From: Anadara kagoshimensis
Taxonomy: Eukaryota; Mollusca; Bivalvia; Arcoida; Arcidae
Direction of reading: 5' to 3'
NCBI GenBank assembly: GCA_021292105.1
Contig: CM037874.1
Span: 25,904,583-25,968,582 of the forward strand
DNA: 64,000 bases
Part shown: piece by piece, positions 1 to 11,900 of the stretch
Position numbering within the stretch: the first letter of the stretch is position 1
Layout: each line of letters begins with the position of its first letter
Position numbers and translations under genes: made by a program
The notes under the pieces: model-generated
What the model was told of the DNA's origin: nothing
The model's input: the letters and a program-made list of their open reading frames with translations, nothing else
The model's database searches: none

Positions 1-58
1 TTTTTGAATCCTGAAATAAATTTAAAACATTGTCGTGTACGACATGCAATTTCAATTC
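1..58 (-). CDS. Lustrin-like gene exon 3 (partial)
   Basis: After the acceptor CTGTTCCAG the phase carried from exon 2 opens a frame reading IEIACRTRQCFKF, then SGFK, to the window edge. A diverged second copy of this exon at 60186-60289 keeps the acceptor, both cysteines and the frame, which supports it being a real coding exon. Confidence 0.6.
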
Positions 59-1993
59 CTGGAACAGCCTATCAATGACGTCACGGACAAAGGTGTCAGC
101 AAGAAATGAGTGACGTCACATTAGCAAATGTAATTATAGTCCTATAACTTCATTTGGTCTAAAACAGAGTTTAATACAATCAAACACCGTAAATGTAAAT
201 ATAATAGAATAACAGTAGTTATAAAAAGGAAATGTAAAGACTAACAAAGATGTCTTTATCATTGATACTCGTGAAACTTAATATGGACATTATTGCATTA
301 AAAATCGAACGCAAGTACTTAAATAGATAGCGGTATACATTTTTATCAAACGTAGACTGTAGGTCACCTATTTCATAAATTTAGCTTACCTTTGTAAAAC
401 CAGGGAAATTAGTCACAGACATAATATATGTAAATCTTATCCTTGTTGTCGTCAGTTTAGTTGAGTGTATTTTGTAGTTGTCATTGTCAAGCATATTGGC
501 GGGTTTTATTCATTTAACGTTGTATTATAACACTAAAAACGTCATTCTAGACAGAACGATGACGAAGTATTGCCGATACCTTTCCTTTATATCTGTATAG
601 TCAGCATATTAGAATTTAAAAAAGTAATACCCCAAACAGATGATTTAGATTCAGTTGCGATATTATGTTTTGACTGTGACTGTCAGTTTTCGTATCCTCC
701 TTTCCCCCAAACAGATGTTTTGCAGTTAGATTGTTATGTGTTTAGTGTGACTGAGTCACTATCATCAATCAAAATAAACATACTTATCCATGCCAGAATC
801 ACAATCCAGAAGTAAAGTAAAAACTTTGGAACTGACAAGTTAGGCAAAACAAGTGAACTCCCACCAAGGATAGTGAGGTCGGGTGCTCCGGAAGGGAATA
901 GCAGTGATATAAGGATAAGAATATATTTCTTCAAAACAAAATTATCAAAATACGAAAAATATCCAGACTTTGTCATTACTAATTAAATATACTACGGAAG
1001 GTGGTTACCATTCCGGAGCATCCGGGGTTTTTATTTCGACATAGAGGTGTAAGCTTGTGTTTGATAACACCAACATTTCAGAGAACCGAAAAACTGAGTG
1101 TACGACTTGTCTGATTTTACTTAAATGTCATAATGTAGGAAGAAGTTTATACTCACTTGAGTTGCAACACACAGCGAATCTGTCAGTTGAACTGATATGA
1201 CATTGATATCCATCGGGACATCTTACACCACCTCTTCCGCAATAAAGAACACTACCATCACTGCCTGTCAGTGGCCTCTCCAAACCTCCACAAGGAAGTG
1301 TACGGTCAAAGGCCATGCTAACGGCAACTGCAAGATAAATAACAAAGAGATGCAAATTAGTTCTGATATTACGATAAACAGCACCTTGAGATTGCTGACT
1401 AATTGGTTTTTGTCATGTTTAAGCTTTAAATTTACTATATGTATCTGTCAAATGATTAATGCATATCCTTTTTTAATCGATTTGAATGTTTATTATTTAT
1501 TTATTATGAGGTAACAAATATCACATATTTATCACATATACCTGTTCAGTACATCATTACACTATCCTTTTATGTGATACGGGGACTATTGGAATCTCTT
1601 AAATATCATGTTACTGAAAATCAGTGTTAAAATATAATTGTGACATTTCCATCTAAACAAAAGTTGTTTGTAAAATGTATTTCTGACTTTACATACATAT
1701 ATACTTAAAAATAAAATTACAATGTATGATGTTTGCAATGTACATGATATTCTGCTTAACGACTGTTTTGTCATATTTCTAAAAAGGAAAAAATAAAATG
1801 AGACATTATTGCAATTGTTAGTGTTATATTTTACAATCCTCGGAAATTTGTCGTTTATAATGTTTGCAAAAAATAAATAAATAAAAATAAAAATAGCATT
1901 AAAACATAAAAATGTGTCATGATTTTTGGTAATTTCTATCATATTGTACTTACAAATTGCCAATAAAAAGGTTGCTACAGCTAGAAATCTCAT
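1..1993 (-). CDS. Secreted cysteine-rich protein with Lustrin/WR1-type domain (3' end cut by window edge)
   Basis: Three minus-strand exons join in frame: 1954-1993, 1157-1327 and 1-58, the last running off the window. The protein starts MRFLAVATFLLAIFAVSMAF, a convincing signal peptide, and continues as a small secreted domain. Its cysteine order (PCGG, YCGRG, RCPDGYQC, then VCC) is the six-cysteine Lustrin_cystein/WR1 pattern with the typical CPxGYxC and CC elements; two more cysteines (ACRTRQC) lie in exon 3. Both complete introns are phase 1, so the domain exon is symmetric, and each junction has good GT-AG signals (GTAAGT, GTGAGT, TTGCAG, TTCCAG). Such domains occur in shell-matrix and other extracellular proteins of molluscs; the specific role here is unknown. 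Seen: splice sites, signal peptide, cysteine pattern. Inferred: secretion and family. Confidence 0.72.
771..900 (+). repeat. Family A dispersed repeat, left part
   Basis: Begins with the recurring AACATACT-type end and runs through CACAATCCAGAAG, GTAAAAACTTTGGAACTG and GTGCTCCGGAAGGG. These blocks recur in about 20 places in the window. A reversed scrap with TTCCGGAGCA follows at about 1010-1030. Confidence 0.75.
1157..1327 (-). CDS. Lustrin-like gene exon 2 (six-cysteine domain)
   Basis: 171 bases, phase 1 at both ends. The acceptor is TTATCTTGCAG and the donor GTGAGT. It carries the end of the signal peptide and all six domain cysteines, including RCPDGYQC and FAVCC. Confidence 0.75.
1954..1993 (-). 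CDS. Lustrin-like gene exon 1 (signal peptide)
   Basis: Forty bases from ATG (1991-1993) to the donor GTAAGT. It encodes MRFLAVATFLLAI plus one base of the next codon. Without this exon the domain exon begins at a less plausible internal methionine, so this start is preferred. Confidence 0.72.
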
Positions 1994-2032
1994 GTTTGAA
2001 AATTAAGGAAATGGTATGATAGACGATTCGGG

Positions 2033-2041
2033 CTTTAAATA
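2033..2041 (-). promoter_or_regulatory. Possible TATA-like box of the lustrin-like gene
   Basis: TATTTAAAG on the minus strand lies 40 to 50 bases upstream of the exon 1 ATG. The position suits a TATA element with a very short 5' UTR. It is a weak match in AT-rich DNA. Confidence 0.3.
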
Positions 2042-3152
2042 TTTGATCTCGAGTTCAAGTAACTGATAGTGCCAATTTTAGTATCAGAAATATGTAATAT
2101 GTCATGAACTGTCCTTGCCAGAAAGTCGAACAAATTAATATCGTGACATGTTTGCTTAGTACTTTTACATGTACTATTGCGTAATACCAAATACTGTAGA
2201 CATTTTGCGACATTAAATATTTTTGGTTTTGTTAACAAGCAAACGTATTTAGTTTATGATCGAAATACGTTTCAAGTTTCAGCCGATTTGCAAGAACAGT
2301 TTTCTCTTAATATTTTTCCTATTATCTCAACGAAAGTCCCGTAGGAAATTCATTTCACATATTTCAATCTATTCTTATGTATAGTTTGACATTTCCTAAA
2401 GTTAAAGGTCAATTTTATCTATAAAAAAGTAATGTCACTATTTTCAATCTGCATTTCGCTTTTTAAATCACAAACGTATTTCCCTTTTCCATATCTTGAT
2501 AGGCTTACAGTTGAGTATTATTTAGATTTCAAGAGTAGATATAAGTCACAAACTATATGTTCTGTTGCAATCAGATTCAGATAAAAACAAATAGTGACCG
2601 TATTATATACGTTTTATTGCAATGATTTTATTCCATATGACTCTGTTTAATATAGGATCAATGGGGTTCACTGAACGCGTTTCATGCCTTCGATGTCTAC
2701 TATAGATGCATGTATAACGCGAATTCAAAACCAGTCCATGTATCACGTCCTTTGCTGCCTAGCACGCGTTACTCCATTAATTATTCCATATATATTATAC
2801 ATTTATTGCCTTTGATCATGAGTGAGGGAGATATGAACATTTGTTCACCCGCAACTAGTCATATTTCCGAAATGCGAAAGAAAGATCACCATGAAAAAGA
2901 AAGTTGGATTTGTAATCGTTTAAAACAACTATAAATCTCTCTACCAGTCATTTTTCCTCCTATCGGAAATCATGGGAGTCAAACGTTAGAATGTTGAAAC
3001 CGATTCTCTATCGATGACGCCATATCATTGTGGCTTTATGGTGTGTTATGATGTTTTCAGAGGGATATCCCACTATGTTTTCTCCACACTGATCACATGA
3101 TCCAACAATCCAATCGAATTACAGATCGTCATATTTTAATGAGGCATAATTT

Positions 3153-3190
3153 ATCTCTCTCTTTCTTTTCTCTCTCTCTCTCTCTCTCTC

Positions 3191-3227
<37 letters not shown>
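3153..3227. repeat. Compound (CT)n-(TG)n microsatellite
   Basis: A CT tract with a few interruptions passes directly into a TG tract of about 16 units. Confidence 0.9.
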
Positions 3228-3230
<3 letters not shown>

Positions 3231-4530
3231 TACTGGGGCCAAATCCACAAACTAGACGCAATGTACCCCGGATAACTTCTACGCGTTCGTTTAATGGCTG
3301 TCACAATTCTAACGTATGATACTTAACGTCTTAATCGGCCCTTGATAAATAGGTGCATAGAGATGTGTAACTATAGAAATTATTTATATATACTTATGAT
3401 TTCATTATAATCAATCTTTCAAACAGAAATCATAATTTTCCTCTAATATTTCTACTGCTAACTGTTTTATGTTAAAATAGATATCCCAAAAATTGACCAA
3501 AAAATTAATAAATCGAAAAATATTAGTTTTTAAAAAAAATAAAAATAAAGAACAAACGCAAAAAAAATATTATTAAATTACAAGAACAATTCCGTCCGTA
3601 ATTTGGTCGATTCCAGTCTAACAGAATCAAATCATTATTTCGTTTAAAGTTTTAATTCTGATAACACGAATGTTTCTGTATTTCGTCGGCTTGAAAATTA
3701 ACATGTTATCTACAAAACGGAGATTTTTTATCAGTTTTGAGAGATATAGTTTAGTCTGTTATATTTCAATTAAAATAATTTCATGGTGTAAAGATCAATC
3801 AACAAATCTACAATCTTAAAACAATGTATTATTTCATAAGAATTCAAAAGTAGCACATGACAAGGCAGACATGGTCAAGTGGTAATGTCAGTTGCTTTAA
3901 AGTCAAGAGAGTTGATAGTTCGAATATAACTCCATTTTTTCCAAGTCGTAGCTTGAGTAGTAAATAACATGCACACTTACGCACGCGTGAGCAATTAATG
4001 CAATTTTGCAATGAACCTCTAACAATTTCCTTGACAAAGCGGTCGTTAATTCGATTGGTTTTATATTTATTTTTAAAATAAAAAGGCAGATAGATGCTCT
4101 TAGTTTTGATGAGTGAAACGTCCAATAATTTATATATTTTGAATTTGAAATCTAGTTGTCATATTTCATTATAATTGTTTTTTTTTAAATTATTTGTATA
4201 TGTGCTTAAGTTTGCCAAAAGAAAATATAAAAAATAATTGTTTAGACACATTGTTTTTTTTTTCACAGAATATCAAAATTTAATTCTGTATCTGTGACTA
4301 GTACAAACTTCTGGTCCAAAACATAAACACCCGTTTTGCTTTTATGTACTTGGTTACCAGTGGGGATCTGAATTCAGGACGGAATGTAAAAATTAATTAT
4401 TTATTCAAAGTTCAGTGTTAAACGGAGGTCAGTGTCGACTTTGTCAAACATCGTATTCTCTAGAGAGTTAGGGCCCTTTGTTAAGACGACATTGATAATT
4501 AACAATGACAGATAATACATAAAGATACAG

Positions 4531-4719
4531 TACAGACCTGTCAAAAGTTTAACACTGAGCTTTTTAAAAGGAGTCGAAGCTCGGCTATCGATTGATGTAG
4601 ATATGGATAGATAGTTACAACCAAGAGATATATTCTTACTGCCGAAAAGTTGTCGAAATATAAGTAATACGAAGCTCAAATTCGTCATAGCCTAGTGTTA
4701 AACTTTTTACAGGCCTGTA
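4531..4719. mobile_element. Family B MITE
   Basis: The left end TACAGACCTGTCAAAAGTTT and the right end AACTTTTTACAGGCCTGTA form terminal inverted repeats around a non-coding interior of about 190 bp. The TACAG termini suggest TA-targeted insertion of the Tc1/mariner kind. Other copies are listed below. Confidence 0.75.
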
Positions 4720-4920
4720 CTTTCTATGTTTGGATTTGAACGGTTATCTATATTTTCACTAACTCAACATTCTTCTGTTGCATTCAAGTTTAACAATGAA
4801 GTAGCATTTCTGAAAAAATGGAATGACATAATGACACTGCATTATTAAAAAGCAAAAACAGCTGTCAATTAACATCGAGGCACAATTAAAATGCAGTACA
4901 ATGTCAACCTGATCGAAACG

Positions 4921-4942
4921 TATATATATATATATATATAAT

Positions 4943-4977
<35 letters not shown>

Positions 4978-4978
4978 T
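4921..4978. repeat. (AT)n microsatellite
   Basis: About 58 bases of nearly pure TA dinucleotide with two AATA interruptions; it can fold on itself. Confidence 0.9.
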
Positions 4979-5433
4979 TCATCACATTTCGACATCAATC
5001 TATAGACAAGCATTTAGCAAATCGACAAATTAGTAAATGAAAAACACACCAATCCATGTCCAGAAGTATCTTTAAGTTTTTCCTTTATTCGAATATGGAA
5101 CCTTTTTTATGAGTGTGTCCTAAACCAGTGTCAATACACCATCATAATAAAATCATTTTACCAACATTACATAAATCATGGCTACTTGTAAATCAAAAAT
5201 TCAAATTCATTTTTTTTTTACTTCTCATAAGTAACAATATAGAGAACATATACAATATTACAATTCAATTACAATTCGGTTTACAATGTTGCATACATGA
5301 GCTGACATAATTTTTTATAATTGACCTGTAGGACTTACTCTCTCAAAAATAATTTTAATAAAATTACATATAATATTATTTAATATTGGCAGTTTCTTTG
5401 TAGTAAACAATGAATTGTATTTTTTGGATGTTT

Positions 5434-5625
5434 CTATAAAACAATGGTACATAGTTTTTTTTTACTTTCATTATCAAAATCTTTACAACATGATGTATAG
5501 TGGTATTCATCATCAATATCATCAAGACATAACGGGCATACTCTGTCTGACTTAGGTATATTACGCCAACGCCCTGTTTCTAAGTTAAGCTATGGTTACT
5601 AGACCTATACAACCACCGCGATAAC
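5434..5625 (-). pseudogene. LINE ORF2 C-terminal fragment
   Basis: The minus strand reads LETGRWRNIPKSDRVCPLC followed by DDEYHY and a terminal stop at 5434. The ETGRWRNIP...CPLC...DEYHY signature is typical of the C-terminal region of many non-LTR retrotransposon polyproteins. The upstream reading (RSSNHSL) joins only across a one-base frame break near 5590, so this is a decayed, 5'-truncated copy. The clade was not determined. Confidence 0.6.
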
Positions 5626-6218
5626 AAGAATAGATAATAAAATGCAACAAAGAACATTACATGCGCCATTTGTTGCAAAACGCCATTGCAATGGCTTTAA
5701 TTTTAACATGCAATTCTGTAATGTGTCTAAAGTGTTATATCTAAAATCATTATTTACTGCGCAATCCAATTATTTCAGAAAAGCCTTAATAGGAGCTAAA
5801 TCCTATATATTATTTCTCAAATGATCGTGACATTGACCTTATTCTCTGGTCTATTGCCATGAATCTTGTAAACATAAAAACTGATGATATCGAAGACAAA
5901 AATTGAAAACACATGTGCATGTTTATACATGTATTTACATCTGAATAAAAATTTATTATTTTTCAAAAAATTTGTTATCTAAATATTCGTAAGTATAACA
6001 TTTATCTTTACCGTTTCTCTGTTTTCTCACAAATTGTTGCTATAACTTTTACAGGAAAGAAGTTGGCAAGTCTTATCAATATGATGATAATAGAAATCGC
6101 TGTGGTTACACGCAACATATCACCATTAAAGACATACTTACATCCTTCTGCAATACAGAAATACCTGTTTATCTAGACAATCGTTCTGGTCGCGTAATCT
6201 TAATGCAAAAGATAATTT

Positions 6219-6540
6219 TTTAATATTAATTTATTTATTGTATATTTTTTCACTTTTTTTTAGTATAAAGTGAAGGTTGTTGCATATACTTGCTTATCTA
6301 CATGTAGATACCGTTCTGGTCTTTGTTTTTTTATGTCAAAATAAATACTCAAAAGATATTGCGTGAATTTTAATATTAATTTATTTATTGTATTTTTTTC
6401 ACTTCTATTTAGTATAAAGCGAAGGTAGATACCGACCTGGTCTTTATTTTTTATGTCAAAATAAATACTCAAAATATATTGCGTGAATTTTAATATTAAT
6501 TTATTTATTGTATATTTTCACTTGACTATCTATAAAGTGA
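6219..6540. repeat. Tandem repeat, about 2.5 units of 120-150 bp
   Basis: Each unit starts with TTAATATTAATTTATTTATT and includes TAGTATAAAG(C/T)GAAGG and TATGTCAAAATAAATACTC. Unit 1 is about 30 bp longer than unit 2; the third is truncated. The small minus-strand ORF here merely reads the repeat. Confidence 0.8.
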
Positions 6541-7389
6541 TTAAGTATAACGTAAAGATGGTTGCACATATACATGCTTAGACATTTAGTGCCGTTCAAT
6601 GGCTTTCTTGTATCAATATCAATATTAAAACTGCATATGTTGTGACGTTGCCATGGTCTAGGTCTTAATCAAACACTTTTATGCACTAATGTATCACAAT
6701 GCATTCTGTCTTCTGATGAGAAAAATTATCAGGTTGCTTCCTTGAGATTTGTAGTTTTTTGTGGTAATTTGGCTTCCTCTCCGCGATCAAAAACCAAAAA
6801 ATCGATATTAGTGAAGTTATTTTGACTTGGGCGTTAACACGATCACTCCCCTCTACCATTTTAAAACTGACTGTCTCGATAGAAAATCTTGACTGGGTCT
6901 GAAAACACCATTACTTCAGTCTACATACTAGAACTACTTCTAGGTGTCATGTACCATTCAGTTAAGCATTTTTCAAATGCATTTTATGATTAAATTAAAA
7001 AAAGGTATATAACATAGAAAAGAAAATACATATATATGCTGTTGAACTACCGAGGTTAGAATTAGAATTACGAGTTTTGCCAAAAAAAAAATAATGTTCA
7101 ATATTTGTCTACACAACACATATTCTTCGAGTGAAATAATATGTCAGATGTTCCAGACAATACTACCACAGTGTTTCAGGTCAGCCTAATTGTTTTGTCC
7201 GGTCTATAAGTAGAGTTCTATTACATTTAAACTTACATAAAAATACGACATTTAAAAATATTCATAGATTTTAGAAAATAACGTGAATGCCAATTTATTA
7301 AACTTGGCTAAATTTGGTAAAATATATTTTTGTCTTCTGTCCATCTTTTCAAAATCCTGAAACACATTTTGGTTTCACAATTTTAATCG

Positions 7390-7437
7390 AAACACTACTG
7401 GTGAGGAATTGTATTCCGAAACGACCGTCTAGTGTTT
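7390..7437 (+). ncRNA. Hammerhead ribozyme, type I, core-mutated copy
   Basis: Stem I arms AAACACTA and TAGTGTTT pair over 8 bp. Stem II (GGAAT-TGT-ATTCC), GAAA, the minimal stem III (AC-GACC-GT) and the cleavage-site C are all kept. The core reads CTGGTGA instead of CTGATGA, changing invariant A6 to G, so cleavage should be lost. About 90 bp upstream and 25 bp downstream are shared with the intact copy at 29842. Confidence 0.7.
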
Positions 7438-8210
7438 TAGAAATAAAACTGGTATAATATGTAACATATGTAGATAATGTACGTGTCTATGTAGGAATTA
7501 ACGAAATATCCAATTTATTTAGATGTTATTTGAAATAAAATGCTTTGAAAGCAAAGCATTCTACTATAGCAACAAAAGCTACATAGACTTATGATTAATA
7601 CTGATTCACTAGATCTGTGATAGCTTTCGAAAAATGGCGGGCAAAACTTTAGCAGAAGAAATAGAGTAAACCCTATATGCCCATCTTCGTTTAGGGGACT
7701 TACGAATGATTATGGAGAGAAGGGAAACATGCAGCATCAGAGTGGGACAACATACACATATGTTCCATTAAAAAACCCAAATAAAAATCAAGTACGTCAA
7801 AAAAACAACAATCATGTATTCACGATACAACATTGTAACTCAACCATATTACACGACCTAACTAATAACCAACGACAAGACGTCATTTTTACGTAATTCC
7901 AAAAAGTGATGATGAAAAACCAAGTGCAAAGTGCAAATAGAGCATTAGACCATGATATATGTATATGTTTGGAATAATTCAGTTTACAACGCTTCAAGCG
8001 CAACCTCCTTTGGTAATATGTCTGTGAAATTAACATAATTGTATAGAATTAACAAATTAATTATTTAAATGTTTATTATCATGTTAGTGATTATGGCGTT
8101 AAAGTAACAAAGGCAGGCTGACGGACACGTGGAGACTATTGTTGTTATGCTGTTAAATGCATCACATTAATTATTCATAAAAATTTAAAGGATTTTTCAA
8201 CCATTCACAG

Positions 8211-8407
8211 TACAGGCATATCGAAAGTTTAACACTGAGTCTAAGCTCGGCTACCAAGTTGAAGAGGTTTTTATAGCTAGTGAATACCGGGATAGATAAA
8301 TAGAAACAGACGAAAACTTGGGAAGATACAGGTAACGGGAGGGACAAGTTGAGTTGCCGATTCGTACCAATTCGTCAGCCCAGTGTTAAACTTTCGACAG
8401 GTCTGTA
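8211..8407. mobile_element. Family B MITE
   Basis: TACAGGCATATCGAAAGTTT at the left and AAACTTTCGACAGGTCTGTA at the right form terminal inverted repeats about 30 bp long. The 197-bp copy has no coding capacity and sits 330 bp upstream of the channel start codon. Confidence 0.8.
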
Positions 8408-8607
8408 TCATGTCCCTTATTGTATTAATTATCTAAGTCATCAGAATACTTACATACATACCAAGATAAAATCGTTATAAATCAATTATGATTATTTCAA
8501 TTCGTTTCTCACATATTCAATTTTACTTTTGTTCCAGCCATTGCGTTTCAATATAATGTTTTTATTTATAACACATTGACCTTATGACGGTGGATACATC
8601 TACATTG

Positions 8608-8618
8608 TATATATAAAA
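8608..8618 (+). promoter_or_regulatory. TATA box candidate, DEG/ENaC gene
   Basis: TATATATAAAA lies about 125 bases upstream of the start codon, with possible initiators near 8636-8645. This would give a 5' UTR of roughly 100 bases without an intron. Confidence 0.45.
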
Positions 8619-8740
8619 ACCATTTATCAGAAAATTCACACTGCAGTTCTTGCGTACCAAACTGACACACAGACAAACCATTTTAAAAATAGCAAAATCC
8701 GTGATCGATCAAGTCACTGCTAGTTAAATTACTCTTCAAA

Positions 8741-8919
8741 ATGACTAGGAAAGTTCGCGAAAAACTCCAGGATTTTTCGGGTTATACCTCTATTCATGGT
8801 ATAGGCAGGATTGGAGGTGTGAAATACTGGTTTATGAAAATATTCTGGACTTTGATTTTTATGGCTTCATTTGGGATGTGTATATTTCAAGTTTACAGAT
8901 TGGCGATTTTCTATATTTC
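8741..8919 (+). CDS. DEG/ENaC exon 1: N-terminus and TM1
   Basis: The start ATG is the first in frame and is followed by the basic MTRKVREKLQ segment, HG motif and TM1. The donor is GTACGT, ending in phase 2. The longer open frame beyond 8919 is intron read-through. Confidence 0.88.
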
Positions 8920-11900
8920 GTACGTATTTATTTATTTATTTTATTTTAAAATTTATGATCACTCATATATTTATTCAAACAATATTTTATATAATTTATA
9001 TTCGTCGTTTGCCTTTATTCATTTTTTATGTTATTTTTTTAAAGGAAATGCCCCTTTTAGGGGACGCAATTTCCATTCGAAAATACCTTGACATTATACT
9101 TTACGAGCAATATTAACATTTTTCAATAAAATCGAACTTTTAGGCATTATATAGCAATTCAGTATTGTAACAACCCCTAATGAAGTCCAACGTGTAATGA
9201 AGCCCAAATAGTAAGGCTCCAAACGAAAACTCTTTTTGGTATTAAAACATTAAGTTATTCTCAAAATTGAATGACTGCATTTTACTTCTCGTCTAAAGCC
9301 CCGATTTTTAACTTCATTAAACATGCATCGCAATTACCAATGCTTAATAAGGTCTGGACTTCCCTAGGCTTTGGGCTTCATTACCATTTGCTACATGTTT
9401 TGTATGGTCATCATGTAAAATAGTATTATGCCAAAAAGACAACAAAGTCAGATGAAAAAGAACGAAAAATTTAGCTGACTAAGAATAAATAGTATAAACA
9501 TCAAAACCAAACACAAAAAACAAAATAAAAACAAAACAACAAACTCAAAACAAATCTCTTATTAGATACAATTTGCGCTGTGATCTGTTAACGCTTCGAT
9601 TTAGATCACCTGGGCACCGAAATTCACTTTCTAAACGAAATTAGCAGGCAATGACGACGTTAAGTAGGTGTTATAAACAAACATACCAGTCCTTGTCTAA
9701 AAACCACAATCCCAAAGTAAAAACCTTGAGGCTGACAAATTTAGAGTAAACGCGTGAACTTCTACCAAGGAACTGAGACCGGGTGCTCTGGAAGGGTAAG
9801 TACAACCTGTTTACCTGGCTACTACGCATACCATGTATATAATCAGAATTGGTAACGGGAAGAAAATGGAACTATAGTACGTCAAATAAATCAAGGGTAA
9901 TTTGAATGCAGAAATCATACTTATCAATAATATTGTGAAGGCATTTAAAAACTGAGTGCCTTGATAATCTTAAGTCTGCAATATTCGCCAACAGAATTTA
10001 TATGCAGCTTGTTTTGTTGTATAAAGTTCCCGTACATTTGGTCGTTTTAGTCTTTTTACATCTATTACCAGTGTTCCTGTTACCACATTGGTGGAGACTG
10101 AAAATGATGTGATACAGTTTCCCGATATATCCATTTGTAATCAGTTTCCTTTGTTGTATAAAGTGCCCGTAAATGTGGTCTTTTTATATCTATTACTAGT
10201 GTTCCTGTTACCACATTGGTGGAGACTTAAAATGATGTGATACAGTTTCCCGATATATCCATTTGTAATCAGTTTCCTTTGTTGTATAAAGTGCCCGTAA
10301 ATGTGGTCTTTTTATATCTATTACTAGTGTTCCTGTTACCACATTGGTGGAGACTGAAAATGACGTGATACAGTTTCCCGATATATCCATTTGTAATCTT
10401 AATCCAATGAAGTACAAAGATGTCAAAAAACATCAGAGTTTATTCCAAGTCATTGAAGAAACTGCTAAAAGCTGGAACATAGATCTGTCATTGTTTGAAA
10501 AAAACGGGGTTTTTGTGGTGAGTAGAAAGATGGAAATCATTTGAAAAAAGAACTATGTAACAAAACCAAGTAAAACATGCCAGTTAAATATCAAAATATG
10601 ATATCGCAAAGGAAATTTGTGATGTTTTAGTAATGGGCTAATTTCTGGTACATCTAAACTGCCAAATTGTTTGTCAAGTACCGCATAGGTCCGAATCAAT
10701 CGGGCTGATTCATGTTTCAGGGTGTTTGTTCACCTTTTGAAGGCCAGGGTTTTTTCTCGGATACTCAACAACCGCGGAAATGACCGCTTCGGTGGGTCCA
10801 ATTGATTCGTCAGATTGTAGTATCAGATGTTGTTCGTCAGTTCGTCTACTGGTATTCTTCGAGCACTTCGGTTTCCTCCATTATCCCAGAAATGACCGCC
10901 TCGATAGAAGCAAAAGAAAAAGAGTTTTTGCACGCAAACGCCATTACTTCACCACTCAGCTTCACCGATTCAATCATTCAGCGGTTTACCGGTTCCTGTG
11001 CAAAGACCAGCCTCTAGAGTACAACTACATTGTTAAACACAAATATTTGGGGTGTATACTGTAACACAACTTTCGACAAATAATCTCGAAAGTGAATCGA
11101 CATGAATTTGTTTCCGAAAATGGTTTTATTTAGACCATTATTTAGATAAACTCCATATAGCGAATATTAATATCCGGGAATAAAAGACGGTATACAGTAT
11201 GCCCAGTGATAAAAGCCAGTCTTTAAGTACTCAATGTTTATTGGTCCAATGCATTAATCAATCGTTTTGTTATTAAATCCAATTTGTATTTTTTTCAGAA
11301 CCCGAACTACACTTACACCGACAAATGGGAGTATCACGGTAAGTATCTACCGGTCAATATCGCTTTTATACCGCCTTATCACTACCACAATATAGACCCG
11401 TCGAAAGTTTAACACTGAGCAAACGAAAAAAGGGGTCGAAACTAAGTTTTCGAGAGGCTGAGTTATGGATAGCAAGTTGTTGAAATCTTGCTTTAACATT
11501 CTGATTACAAAGGGCGGAAAAAGTTGATCTTATTTCTTTTTTGCATCACCTCTAAATACCGTCTGATTATAAAGGGCACTCAAATTGCGTTCTTATTATT
11601 TCCCATACCAATAATATACGAGTATAAGGCTTAAGTACGAATTGCTGTAAAATTCCATCTTATTTCTTATTCTACAACGAAGCAGGCTACTTGCAAATAA
11701 ATTGTTGACTCAGGGATATTGCAAGCCTAGGCTTATCAAGGCCCTTAAAAAGTTTTAAGGCGGTCATCACAGTATTTGTCTCTTCCAAAGTTTTTACTTT
11801 GCTTCTGGATCGTGATTCGGACATGAATAAGTATGTTTGTTTTTTATTATTTCTTATTTCTTATCGTCGTATCAATAATTGAAAAATACATATAACTTTG

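Larger units (their letters stand above)
1994..4527. other. Spacer without recognised gene
   Basis: AT-rich DNA between the lustrin-like gene and the channel gene. The open frames are short, without splice-site support or family resemblance. It contains the CT/TG microsatellite at 3153-3227; I see no other structure that I can name. Confidence 0.6.
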
